Part shown: one piece after another, positions 9,880-17,028 of the stretch | Numbering within the stretch: the stretch's first letter is position 1 | Layout of the letters: each line of letters opens with the position of its first letter | NCBI GenBank assembly: GCA_003020985.1 | Contig: PXRM01000035.1 | Coordinates: 1-64,000 of the forward strand | Origin: Halobacteriales archaeon QS_4_70_19 | Lineage (GTDB): Archaea; Halobacteriota; Halobacteria; Halobacteriales; Haloarculaceae | Direction of reading: 5' to 3' | Length of the DNA stretch: 64,000 nucleotides | Made by a program: the position numbers and the translations under genes | The notes under the pieces: model-generated | Told to the model about the DNA's origin: nothing | Database searches by the model: none | The model's input: only the letters and a program-made list of their open reading frames with translations

Positions 9880-10311
9880 CGGCCGTCGAGCCCCGCAGCC
9901 GTCGGTCCGGACCGCGAAGCGGGCGCCGCCGGCCGCGCTCTCGTCGACGACGGCGAACCCGTCCGCCGTCCCCCGGACCGTGACTATGAGGGGGTCGTCA
10001 CCGCCGTCGGTCGCTGTCTCGGGCTGCTCCTCCCCTCCGTGCTCGACGGCGTTCTCCGGCAGGTTGGCGGGCTGCTGCTCCAGCCGCGTCGGGTCGGCCT
10101 CGACGTGTCCCGGGTCGTCGACCTCGATGGTCGCGGCCGGCGTCCCCGGCGTACTCCGGACCTACCGGGCGAGCGCGCCGACCGCTACCGGCTCCCGCTC
10201 GCCCGTCGGCTCGCCCGGCCTGGCCAGCGAGAGCAGGTCGTCATCGACGTGGCGGAAGGTGATCGGCGCCTTCTCCCCGTCCGTGGTCAGTGACGCGTCC
10301 CCCATACGATC
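9880..10311 (-). pseudogene. sensor histidine kinase relic (HATPase region)
   Basis: The minus-strand frame starting MDRMGDASLTTDG carries degenerate histidine-kinase signatures. They are VDDDLLSLARPGEPTGER (normally the IDDLLTLAREG segment after the phospho-His helix), then an in-frame TAG, then EADPTRLEQQPANLPENAVE (normally RLxQLLENLxRNAVEHG). LIVTVRGTADGFAVVDE then passes straight to SAAGGARFAVRT. The kinase core, G1/F/G2 boxes and N-terminal sensor are missing. The frame continues without a stop into the membrane protein at 9190-9840. It is an old, partly deleted gene copy. Confidence 0.65.
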
Positions 10312-10454
10312 CATCGGCTCCCACCTCGGGTCCGGGGGCTAACGGATGTCGGCTCGTCGGAGGTGTTCCGGGCCTCCCGCCGAGAACGGGGCTCGACGGC
10401 CGGGAGAGCGACTGACGGCGGCCCCGTGCTGTGCTCGTTCGAGCCGACGGCGGT

Positions 10455-10473
10455 GGGGGAAGGGATTCGAACC
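10455..10473. repeat. 19-bp direct repeat of the tRNA-Leu 3' end
   Basis: The 19 bases gggggaagggattcgaacc are identical to 10571-10589, the T-arm and acceptor part of the adjacent tRNA-Leu. The copies are 116 bp apart and in the same orientation. Further T-loop-like fragments (gggttcgaaccacgg near 10495, cttcgaatcg near 10522) lie between them. The pattern resembles attachment-site scars left by integrative elements at tRNA 3' ends, or a decayed tandem tRNA copy. Confidence 0.7.
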
Positions 10474-10567
10474 ATCGTCACTTCGCTCGTGACGGGGTTC
10501 GAACCACGGTCCACTCCCTGCTTCGAATCGACAGTCCGCACTCACGGCTCACTGGCGTTCGCCGGAG

Positions 10568-10652
10568 TGCGGGGGAAGGGATTCGAACCCTCGAACCACT
10601 ACTGGAGCGGATCTTAAGTCCGCCGCCTTTGTCCGGACTCGGCCACCCCCGC
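10568..10652 (-). tRNA. tRNA-Leu(TAA)
   Basis: The minus strand folds as an 85-nt class II tRNA. It has acceptor stem GCGGGGG / CCCCCGC with discriminator A, a D-arm beginning GCCGAG, anticodon stem GCGGA / TCCGC with loop CTTAAGA (anticodon TAA), a long variable arm, and a T-arm with loop TTCGAAT. No intron is visible. The CCA end is not encoded. Confidence 0.95.
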
Positions 10653-10831
10653 GCGTCCCACAGTCCGCGGGGCCGCCGCTTGTCGGTTTCGGTCACCGCG
10701 GCACCAGGGCGGGCCGCGCAGAGTTGTCACGGTGTGGAATTGCTGTCACTATCTGGAACGTATCGGAGCGATAGCCCGAAAACCGGGGATATATTACGGG
10801 TAGTCCGGATATACCTATGATATCTATCCAA

Positions 10832-11173
10832 CTACCAGTCGACCGACAGCGTCCCGTCGCCGTGCGGGTCCGGGGCGAGTTCCTCGTCCGTCCGGCGGTC
10901 GACGACGTGGATGACGCCCCGGTCCTTCTTGGCCGGGCAGACCTCAGCGGCCCGGACGTTGTGGTCGAGTTCGGACTCGTCGAAGAAGTACGTCTCCGGC
11001 TTCGCGATGCCGGAGACGAGGTCCATCTCCCAGTTGGCGGAGACCTCGGCGCACTTCCCGGCGGCGATGCACTTGTTGGCCTCGAAGATGATCTTGTACG
11101 GTTTCTCCTCGACCGGCGGGGCATCCGTCTCCCCGATCTCGGCGGGGTCGACCGGCTCGTCCGCGTCGCTCAT
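10832..11173 (-). CDS. ferredoxin-like (4Fe-4S or 3Fe-4S) protein
   Basis: This 113-aa acidic protein has a single-cluster ferredoxin pattern: NKCIAAGKCAEVS around residues 34-46 and EVCPAKKDRGVIHV around residues 78-91. Only one cysteine lies in the second motif, giving Cys-x5-Cys...Cys-Pro, which fits a single Fe-S cluster of the Fer4-15 type. Between the motifs lies ANWEMDLVSGIAKPETYFF. It probably donates electrons to an unidentified oxidoreductase. The gene is monocistronic, and its C-terminus lies beside an AT-rich stretch (10735-10830). Confidence 0.8.
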   Translation of the reverse strand: MSDADEPVDPAEIGETDAPPVEEKPYKIIFEANKCIAAGKCAEVSANWEMDLVSGIAKPETYFFDESELDHNVRAAEVCPAKKDRGVIHVVDRRTDEELAPDPHGDGTLSVDW

Positions 11174-11301
11174 GTCCGTCCACAGGAGGTGATGCGGTTA
11201 AGCGGTGTCGGTGGCGGGCCGCCGGCGTGGGCCGGGGGCGGTCGCCCCGTGTGTGCCATCCGAACCCTTCAAACAGGCCCGAGCCGACCACCCGACAACC
11301 G

Positions 11302-12132
11302 ATGGCCGACACTGCCGAGAGGAATGCCGACCCGCACGTGCGCCGGCTGCGCGTCTACCCGGTGAAGTCACTGGACCCGTACGAGTCCGAGCGGGCGACG
11401 GTCCTCCCCGAGGGGAGCCTCTCGCTCGACCGGGAGTTCGCACTGGTCGACGACGGCGGCGACTACGTCAACGGGAAGAACGAGCGCGCGGTCCACCGGC
11501 TCCGGTCGGCGTTCGAGCCGCCCGCGACCGTCCGGCTCCACCCGAACGGGGAGCCCGACGCCGCGCGGACGTTCGACCTCGCCGACGACGGGGGCCGGGC
11601 CGACGCGGAGGACTGGCTGACCGACTTTTTCGGCTACCCGGCCCGCGTGCAGCGCAACGAGCGCGGCGGCTTCCCCGACGACACGCACGCCCACGGGCCC
11701 ACGGTCGTCTCCACGGGCACGGTCGAGCGGTTCGCCGACTGGTTCGACCTCTCCGTCGAGAGCGCCCGCCGTCGGCTGCGCGCCAACGTCGAGGTGGGCG
11801 GCGTCCCCGCCTTCTGGGAGGACCACCTGTATCCGAGCGACGACCGCGAGCACGTCGTCGGGGTCCGGGTCGGGGACGCGGCGTTCGAGGGCGTCAACCC
11901 CTGCCAGCGGTGTGTCGTCCCGTCGCGGGACCCCGACACGGGCGCGGAGACCCCGGACTTCACCGAGCGGTTCGTCGAGCACCGGGCCGCCGAGAAGCCG
12001 GACTGGGCCGGCGACGCGTGGTTCGACCACGAGTTCCGACTGATGGTGAACACGCGCGTCCCGCGCGCCACGGTCGGCGCCGAGGTGGCGGTCGGAGACC
12101 CCGTCGAGGTGCTGGACGAGCGCCCGCGCTGA
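11302..12132 (+). CDS. MOSC domain-containing protein (MOSC beta-barrel N-terminal type)
   Basis: This 276-aa protein of the mARC/YcbX-like group opens with the N-terminal MOSC beta-barrel sequence VRRLRVYPVKSLDPYESE. The MOSC core contains RRRLRANVEVGGVPAFWED and FEGVNPCQRCVVPSRDPDTG, where the cysteine is the expected molybdenum-cofactor or sulfur ligand, and ends in FDHEFRLMVNTRVPRA. Members transfer sulfur or reduce N-hydroxylated compounds; the substrate here is unknown. The ATG at 11302 follows an atypically long GC-rich leader. It is divergent from the ferredoxin-like gene 128 nt away, which could be its electron donor (inference). Confidence 0.9.
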   Translation: MADTAERNADPHVRRLRVYPVKSLDPYESERATVLPEGSLSLDREFALVDDGGDYVNGKNERAVHRLRSAFEPPATVRLHPNGEPDAARTFDLADDGGRADAEDWLTDFFGYPARVQRNERGGFPDDTHAHGPTVVSTGTVERFADWFDLSVESARRRLRANVEVGGVPAFWEDHLYPSDDREHVVGVRVGDAAFEGVNPCQRCVVPSRDPDTGAETPDFTERFVEHRAAEKPDWAGDAWFDHEFRLMVNTRVPRATVGAEVAVGDPVEVLDERPR

Positions 12133-12367
12133 GGCGCCGTACCCCTGTCGGCCCGCCGCGTCGCCGCGCTGCGACGTGCGGGACAGCGCTGCCGCTCGGT
12201 GGGTCGTATCGTGACAGCACCACGGCGACACCCGGTCACGGACCACGGCGGTCGTCGAAAGGCAGGCGGCGCCGGTTACTGCCGACTGGTCCCACGAGAC
12301 CCCCGGGTGATGAGTGGTCCGGGAGCAGGCACCGCCGCCACTGGCCGGGCGACGGGCCCGTGCCGAC

Positions 12368-12895
12368 TCAGGGCAGGTATCGGACGCTCAGGACTCCCTC
12401 CTCCTCGTCGGTCCGGAGTTCGACCCGTCGCGCGCCCACGCGGGCGGCGACCGTCCGGGTGGCCTCGTCGTCGGCCACCTCGGCGGCGGCGTCCGCGACG
12501 CTCCCGGGGGAGAGTGTCAACACGTGGAGCTCCCCCTCGCCGGCGCGCTCCTGCCGTGTCACCTCGCCGGTTGGCTGTCCGGCGGCGAGTTCGTCGGCCA
12601 GTTCGGTCGGGGGCTCGGGGCTGTGCTCGATTGCGAGCGCCCGCTGCGACTCCAGTTCGACGACCCGCCAGGTCACCTCCATCGGCGGCTCCGGGGCGAG
12701 CGTCGCCGCCACCAGGTCGTCCTCGGACAGGTTGGGGTTCGTCGCGAGCGTGTGGACCTGTCCGCCGTCGACGGCCTTCAGCACCGCGCTGTCGGCGTCG
12801 GCGTGCGTGACAACGAACCGGCCGCGCACGGCGTTCGCGGGGACCTCCCCCTCCTCGTCCTCGGCCTCGGCCTCGGTCGTCGGGTCCTCGGTCAT
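12368..12895 (-). CDS. conserved haloarchaeal protein (probably DUF5812)
   Basis: The protein starts MTEDPTTEAEAEDEEGE and is 175 aa, highly acidic and soluble. The core begins with GRFVVTHADADSAVLKAVDG and continues with QVHTLATNPNLSEDDLV and PPMEVTWRVVELE. It matches my memory of a small Halobacteria-only family annotated DUF5812. No catalytic motif is visible. It ends in EEEGVLSVRYLP. It is transcribed toward the MOSC gene and away from the next membrane protein. The function is unknown. Confidence 0.8.
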   Translation of the reverse strand: MTEDPTTEAEAEDEEGEVPANAVRGRFVVTHADADSAVLKAVDGGQVHTLATNPNLSEDDLVAATLAPEPPMEVTWRVVELESQRALAIEHSPEPPTELADELAAGQPTGEVTRQERAGEGELHVLTLSPGSVADAAAEVADDEATRTVAARVGARRVELRTDEEEGVLSVRYLP

Positions 12896-12946
12896 ACCCG
12901 CCGGTGGGGGTTCCCGACGGTTCACGGTTTCGTGCTGCCGCCGGCC

Positions 12947-13402
12947 TCACATCCGCATCCTGACGGTCTCGACGAACGCGGCCGCCGCCTCGTCGTCGGG
13001 GAGCCGCCAGTCGTCCGTCGCCGCGAGGCCGGCCGTGCCGTGGAACTGGTAGTAGGGCTCGTTCGAGCGGTTCCAGCGGTAGAAGCCGCCGACGGCGACC
13101 ACGGCGAAGACGCCCGCGACGGCCGACGCGGGGGCGACGGCCACGTCCGCCAGGCCCATCAGGAGCGCCGGCACCAGCGCCGCCAGCAGTACCGCCGAGA
13201 GCGCGCCGACCAGGTAACGGGTGTCGCGCCCGGCGACGTGGCCGACCCGCTCGATCTCCTCGAAGGCGAGCGACTCCGGGTCCGGGTCCGTGGCCGCCGC
13301 GGGCACCCGCAGCACCCGCTTGTCCGTACAGCACCACAGCCAGTCCCCCTCGTAGCGGGCGTGGACCGCCTCGTCACCTCTGAGGTGGCGCTCGAATGAC
13401 AC
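12947..13402 (-). CDS. hypothetical protein with two membrane segments
   Basis: The GTG at 13400-13402 gives a 151-aa protein starting MSFERHLRGDEAVHARYEGD. The first 55 residues resemble a PH-like domain (WLWCCTDKRVLRVP). Two hydrophobic segments follow around residues 63-110 (YLVGALSAVLLAALVPALLM and AVAGVFAVVAVGGFY). The C-terminal part reads WNRSNEPYYQFHGTAG and DDEAAAAFVETVRMRM. A TATA-like tttattgcg lies about 27 nt upstream of the GTG on the minus strand, supporting this start over longer options. It is probably a membrane-anchored PH-like protein of unknown role. Confidence 0.75.
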   Translation of the reverse strand: MSFERHLRGDEAVHARYEGDWLWCCTDKRVLRVPAAATDPDPESLAFEEIERVGHVAGRDTRYLVGALSAVLLAALVPALLMGLADVAVAPASAVAGVFAVVAVGGFYRWNRSNEPYYQFHGTAGLAATDDWRLPDDEAAAAFVETVRMRM

Positions 13403-13500
13403 GGGCGATCTGCCACGTCCCGACGCAATAAAGCCGGGCGAACCGGCGCCGGCGGCCGAGAGGCGGGGCCTTGATGCACCCGGCGGGCGGAGCGGCTGTC

Positions 13501-14250
13501 GTGCTTCCGCCGCTGGCCGTGGACATCGACGGGACGCTGACGGACGACCGGCGCGCGCTCGACGAGCGGGTGCTGCCGGCGCTCCGGGAGTGGGCCGCCG
13601 AGGCGCCCGTGGTCGTCGCGACGGGGAAGGCACTGCCGTACCCCATCGCCCTCTGCGAGTTCCTCGCCACGCCGACACGGGTCATCGCGGAGAACGGCGG
13701 TGCCGTCTACATCGAGCCGGGGCCGGCGCCACGCGCCGACGGGTCGAGCGGCGATGCCGAGAACGGGCACGGGGGCGAGGGTGAACTGCGGTTCACCGGC
13801 GACCGACAGGCCGCTGCCGACGTGGCCCGCGAGTACGAGACCGAGGGCTACGACGTGGGCTGGGGGCCGACGGACTTCGTCAACCGCTGGCGGGAGACGG
13901 AGTTCGCGGTGGCGCACGACTCCCCGCTGGAGCCGCTGGAGCGCATCGCCGCCGACCACGGGATGGACGTCGTCGACACCGGGTTCGCCTACCACGTCAA
14001 GTCGCCCGAGGTCGACAAGGGTCGGGGGCTGCGCGCGGCCGCGGAGGCGCTCGACCTGAGCCCTGCCGAGTTCGCCGCGGTCGGGGACTCCGAGAACGAC
14101 GCCGAACTGCTGGCGCTCGCCGGTCGGTCGTTCGCGGTCGCGAACGCGGACGACGCCGCACGGACCGCGGCCGACACGGTCTGCGCGAGCGCGTACGCGG
14201 ACGGGTTCCTGGAGGCCGTCGCCGCGGTCCGCGACGAGTTCGCGGACTGA
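13501..14250 (+). CDS. phosphoglycolate phosphatase (archaeal HAD type)
   Basis: This HAD-superfamily phosphatase hydrolyses 2-phosphoglycolate or related sugar phosphates. Motif I is LAVDIDGTLTDD with the nucleophilic Asp. Motif II is VVVATGKALPYP. The Cof-type cap holds VGWGPTDFVNRWRETEFAV. Motif III/IV is VKSPEVDKGRGLRAAAEAL followed by AAVGDSENDAELLALAG. The length (249 aa) fits archaeal phosphoglycolate phosphatase. The GTG at 13501 places motif I near the N-terminus, as usual in the family. ATG 13474 would add nine residues and remains possible. A low-complexity Gly/Glu insert (SSGDAENGHGGEGE) interrupts the cap. Confidence 0.85.
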   Translation: MLPPLAVDIDGTLTDDRRALDERVLPALREWAAEAPVVVATGKALPYPIALCEFLATPTRVIAENGGAVYIEPGPAPRADGSSGDAENGHGGEGELRFTGDRQAAADVAREYETEGYDVGWGPTDFVNRWRETEFAVAHDSPLEPLERIAADHGMDVVDTGFAYHVKSPEVDKGRGLRAAAEALDLSPAEFAAVGDSENDAELLALAGRSFAVANADDAARTAADTVCASAYADGFLEAVAAVRDEFAD

Positions 14251-14457
14251 CGCGTCGCCCGCGAGTCGCTCCAGCGGCCCGCTGATTGATGAAATCGGCG
14301 TTTTATCGTGCGCCAGCTGTATCGATGCGGGGTGGCTCGCCCCTCGCGTACGGTCCCCAGTCACGGTCCGGGGCAGCTCGGCCCTCCACGTCGGGTTCCA
14401 CACCGCGTCCACGCCCCGTCCGTCAGCAGCGGTGTGAGCAACGGCAACAGCGATAGC

Positions 14458-14560
14458 ATGTCAGGAACCGACGACGGACTCTCGAGACGACGGTTCCTGC
14501 GGGCGACCGGCGGCGCCGCGACGGCGGCGAGTAACTCCCGGGGCGATGCCCCGACCGATG
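14458..14560 (+). pseudogene. orphan Tat signal peptide (truncated gene remnant)
   Basis: ATG 14458 starts a textbook Tat leader: MSGTDDGLS, the twin-arginine motif SRRRFLRATGG and a short alanine-rich stretch ending AATAAS. The sequence then loses protein character (NSRGDAPTDGAAADDRR) and runs into the antisense side of the convergent monooxygenase gene. A TATA-like gttttatc lies near 14300. It looks like the 5' end of a deleted exported protein such as a halocyanin. Coordinates mark only the recognisable part. Confidence 0.45.
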
Positions 14561-14637
14561 GTGCCGCCGCCGACGATCGTCGCGTCGCCGACACGCCGTG
14601 TCCGGCGCGGTCCGTTCGAACGACCGCCGAGCGGCCG

Positions 14638-14940
14638 CTACATCATGCGGGACTTCTCGTCGACGTCGAATCGGTACAGCTCGACGTCGCCGGCGACGAA
14701 CTCGGGGATGCGTCCCTGGAACGCCTGGAAGTGGTCGCTCTCCATGTGGGACTCGACCGCCGCGTCGTCCTCGTACTGCTCGAAGACCCGGAGCGTCGCG
14801 TCGTCCTCGATGTCGAGTGCGACCCGATAGTCGACGACGCCGTCCTCCTCGCGGGACTGCCGGGCGAGTTCGGTCGCGGCGTCGACGGCGGCCTCGCGGC
14901 TGTCGGGGTCGATGGGGATGCTCGCGTTGAGTACGATCAT
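14638..14940 (-). CDS. putative quinol monooxygenase (ABM domain)
   Basis: This 100-aa antibiotic-biosynthesis-monooxygenase-fold protein has the typical small ferredoxin-like layout. It begins MIVLNASIPIDPDSREA, continues REEDGVVDYRVALDIEDDAT and LRVFEQYEDDAAVESHMESD (the E-x-Y and H-x6-F hallmarks), and ends HFQAFQGRIPEFVAGDVEL. Members are cofactor-free dimeric monooxygenases or haem-degrading enzymes; the substrate cannot be read from sequence. An AT-rich caccttttt lies about 30 nt upstream on the minus strand as a likely TATA element. Confidence 0.85.
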   Translation of the reverse strand: MIVLNASIPIDPDSREAAVDAATELARQSREEDGVVDYRVALDIEDDATLRVFEQYEDDAAVESHMESDHFQAFQGRIPEFVAGDVELYRFDVDEKSRMM

Positions 14941-14988
14941 GGTGGCGTGGCTGCCCGCTCGGCTGGCGCCGACAAAAAGGTGTCCGCG

Positions 14989-15207
14989 TCAGTCGCTGAC
15001 CCCGGCCTCCTCCCCCTCCCGCTCGCCGCTGGTCGACCGGGCGACGGCCTCGCCGTGCTCGTCGGTCCCCGCCCACGACCGCTGCCGCCCCACGTGCTCG
15101 GCCTCGAAGTGCGCCACGGACGCCTCGTATCGCGACCACTCGGCGGGCACCCGGATGTCGGTCTCACAGTACTGGCACGCGAGTTGCTCGCCCGCGATGT
15201 CGGCCAT
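14989..15207 (-). CDS. small single zinc-finger (C2H2-type) protein, copy 1
   Basis: This 72-aa protein carries one finger, CQYCETDIRVP then EASVAHFEAEH, giving Cys-x2-Cys...His-x5-His near residues 11-38. A charged, disordered tail follows (GEAVARSTSGEREGEEAGV). It is paralogous to the next gene at 15318-15527, which has the same finger spacing. Haloarchaea carry many such mini-proteins; DNA, RNA or protein binding is possible. It is monocistronic and transcribed toward the monooxygenase gene. Confidence 0.75.
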   Translation of the reverse strand: MADIAGEQLACQYCETDIRVPAEWSRYEASVAHFEAEHVGRQRSWAGTDEHGEAVARSTSGEREGEEAGVSD

Positions 15208-15317
15208 ACGCCACGCTTGGACTGTTTCAGGAAAGCGGTGATGCCGGTACCGCCCGGGTGTATTTGTGCGTGTCTGACGTACGTGTAAGATTCAGCGCGT
15301 CGCCGATCGAAACGGAG

Positions 15318-15527
15318 TCAGTCGTCGGCGTCCTGGGCACCGTCCGCGAGTGCCCCCTGGTCGGTCGCCTCGTGGCGCTGGCGCTCGCGCGGCGTGGCGA
15401 GCCGGTCCCGGATGTGCTCGCTCTCGAAGTGGGCCGTGAACACCTCGAACCGGGTCCGCTCCGGCGGAACCTCGATCTCGATACCACAGTAGTGGCACGG
15501 AACCGTCTGGCTGTCAGGGGGTCCCAT
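15318..15527 (-). CDS. small single zinc-finger (C2H2-type) protein, copy 2
   Basis: From ATG 15525-15527 the product is 69 aa. The finger reads CHYCGIEIEVP then FEVFTAHFESEH, the same Cys-x2-Cys...His-x5-His arrangement as the neighbour 110 nt downstream. The tail is charged (RERQRHEATDQGALADGAQ). A strong TATA-like gtataaaaacc lies near 15582-15592 on the minus strand. Its spacing points to transcription starting near 15560, where an alternative ATG would add eleven residues (MVFQRRLIRPR). A ggaggt motif lies about 14 nt upstream of the downstream ATG, so either start is possible. Confidence 0.75.
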   Translation of the reverse strand: MGPPDSQTVPCHYCGIEIEVPPERTRFEVFTAHFESEHIRDRLATPRERQRHEATDQGALADGAQDADD

Positions 15528-16181
15528 GCGAGGACGTATCAACCTCCTTTGGAAAACCATGCTGCCGGTTCCGACCGGCGGTTTTTATACGCGCTCGCGA
15601 CGCCGGAACGATACTGCCCGGAGCCGGGATTCCCGCGCCGGCACCCTCCGTGGCATCCCTGCGGTCGGCAACCGACTGGACGGGCGACTCGCTCGGGGGG
15701 TCCTGCACTATGTCGACGAGGTCCTCGAGCGTGACGACCTTCGGGAGGCCGCTGTAGTCGTACTCGCAGGGGCCGAGCGGGTCGGCCGCGCCGGGAGCCG
15801 ACGCGTTCTCCAGTTCGCACCGTGCCCTGGCACTGAAACCGTTCCCGAAGACTGCGGTCCGCAGCTTCCCGTCCACGACGCGGCGCTCGACCAGTACGAG
15901 CCCGACGCTCTCGACGTAGAGATACTTCGAGGTCCGGCCGTCCGTCACCTCGAGGCCTCGGCGGCGCCCGCCCGCTCGGGAGTGGCCATGACACCGGCCA
16001 GGCCGACGCCGCGGAAGCCGTCCTCCTCGACGATGGCGAGGGAGCCGCCGGCGACCTCGGCGCCGTCGTCGCCGGAGGTGGCCGCGGTAGGAACCGCTTC
16101 GCCGGAGAGAACGACGGTGAGCGCGAGGAGGGACGAGACGAACGCTGAACGATTGGACAGAGAATCTGAACGTGACGTCAA
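15514..16181 (-). pseudogene. secreted hypothetical protein, frameshifted
   Basis: The 5' half in one frame has a good signal peptide (SLSNRSAFVSSLLALTVVLS then GEAVPTAATSGDD) and continues GGSLAIVEEDGFRGVGLAGV to a TGA near 15950. A neighbouring frame continues protein-like sequence: LEVTDGRTSKYLYVESVGLV, RRVVDGKLRTAVFGNGF, DPLGPCEYDYSGLPKVVTLE, ending at 15514. The switch lies around 15945-15965. AT-rich promoter sequence (TATA-like elements near 16220 and 16262) precedes the likely start at TTG 16181. The frame-B end overlaps the downstream zinc-finger gene and its promoter, so the exact 3' limit is uncertain. No family is recognised. Confidence 0.5.
15582..15592 (-). promoter_or_regulatory. 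TATA-like promoter of zinc-finger copy 2
   Basis: On the minus strand the sequence reads gtataaaaacc, one of the clearest TATA boxes in the window. It is centred about 27 nt upstream of the ATG at 15560. It lies inside the 3' part of the frameshifted secreted-protein reading frame. Confidence 0.55.
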
Positions 16182-16366
16182 TCCGCAAGTTCTTCCGCTT
16201 TCTACCGTGGATGTCCTGTTATTTATGTTCTCGTGTAGAAATTTTACAGTTTCCGATCGTATATATCTTATACGGGCCGCATTCCGATATTGTTCTCGAT
16301 GCAACTGGTGGAATCCACCGCGAATCACAAAACTTGTTAGGGCCCCTCCCGGTGGGGGGTAATGGC

Positions 16367-16738
16367 ATGGCTCGATCCGGAGGTGCTGGCGGTGTGGCCG
16401 CCTTCCAGTGTTCGGTAGCGCGTGAGAAACTAGCCGCCGGTGACTACGACGGGCAGGAGTACAGCATCAGGGGGGTCTCTCTGGAGGGGACGTTCGAGAT
16501 CGGCGTCTCGCACCGCGGCGACGGCACTCCGCCGGAGGACATCCTGCCCACGGCGGTGTACGAGTCCATCGGGGAGTGGGTCCGGTCCCGGGCGGACCTC
16601 GACGTGATCGAGGCCAGGACGGAACCGGACGACTGGCCCGAGATCGGCAGTTGCCGGCTGACGGTCCCCGGGCCGGAGACCGTCGAGGTCCACATCGACT
16701 GCACCGCCGACGGGCTTCTCGAACGGGAGTCGGCGTAA
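16367..16738 (+). CDS. hypothetical acidic protein
   Basis: This 123-aa soluble protein starts MARSGGAGGVAAFQCSVARE. A G-rich purine run, ggtggggggt, lies about 7 nt upstream and could act as a ribosome-binding site. The sequence DYDGQEYSIRGVSLEGTFEI and EDILPTAVYESIGEWVRSRA suggests an alpha/beta domain. It ends TVEVHIDCTADGLLERESA. I do not recognise the family. It is divergent from the frameshifted secreted gene, with a strongly AT-rich spacer (16200-16330) between them that probably holds both promoters. Confidence 0.65.
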   Translation: MARSGGAGGVAAFQCSVAREKLAAGDYDGQEYSIRGVSLEGTFEIGVSHRGDGTPPEDILPTAVYESIGEWVRSRADLDVIEARTEPDDWPEIGSCRLTVPGPETVEVHIDCTADGLLERESA

Positions 16739-16875
16739 GGGCCGGGCCGGCGGTCGGGGCGTCGCTTCCCGAGGAACTACCCGTCCACTCCGCGCCGTAG
16801 CGCCGCCGCTGACGGACGTCGGCTGCACGGGATGAGTTGGCTGGGGAGGTCAGCGCCCCGAGCGGAGGCCCGGTA

Positions 16876-16950
16876 TGGGCCAAACCGGATTTGAACCGGT
16901 GACCTCCCGGTTATCAGCCGAGCGCTCGTACCTGACTGAGCTATTGGCCC
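16876..16950 (-). tRNA. tRNA-Ile(GAT)
   Basis: The minus strand gives a 75-nt tRNA. It has acceptor stem GGGCCAA / TTGGCCC with discriminator A, D-arm GCTCAGTCAGGTACGAGC, anticodon stem CTCGG / CCGGG with loop CTGATAA (anticodon GAT), variable loop and T-loop TTCAAAT. No intron or encoded CCA is visible. Confidence 0.95.
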
Positions 16951-17028
16951 AGGTAGGCGCACTCGGAGGTACTGTCGTCGGTCGTTTAAGGATTACCTTT
17001 CCGGCCGCCGCCCCACCGTCCCGGCCAC

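Noticed and set aside
12133-12367. Possible small gene between the MOSC gene and the DUF5812-like gene
   Set aside because: Frames present are Arg/Pro-rich shadows without start context; nothing supports coding.
14500-14600. Minus-strand segment reading TIVGGGTIGRGIA, like a dinucleotide-binding motif
   Set aside because: Only about 15 residues fit, with no continuing domain on either side; chance or too small to support.
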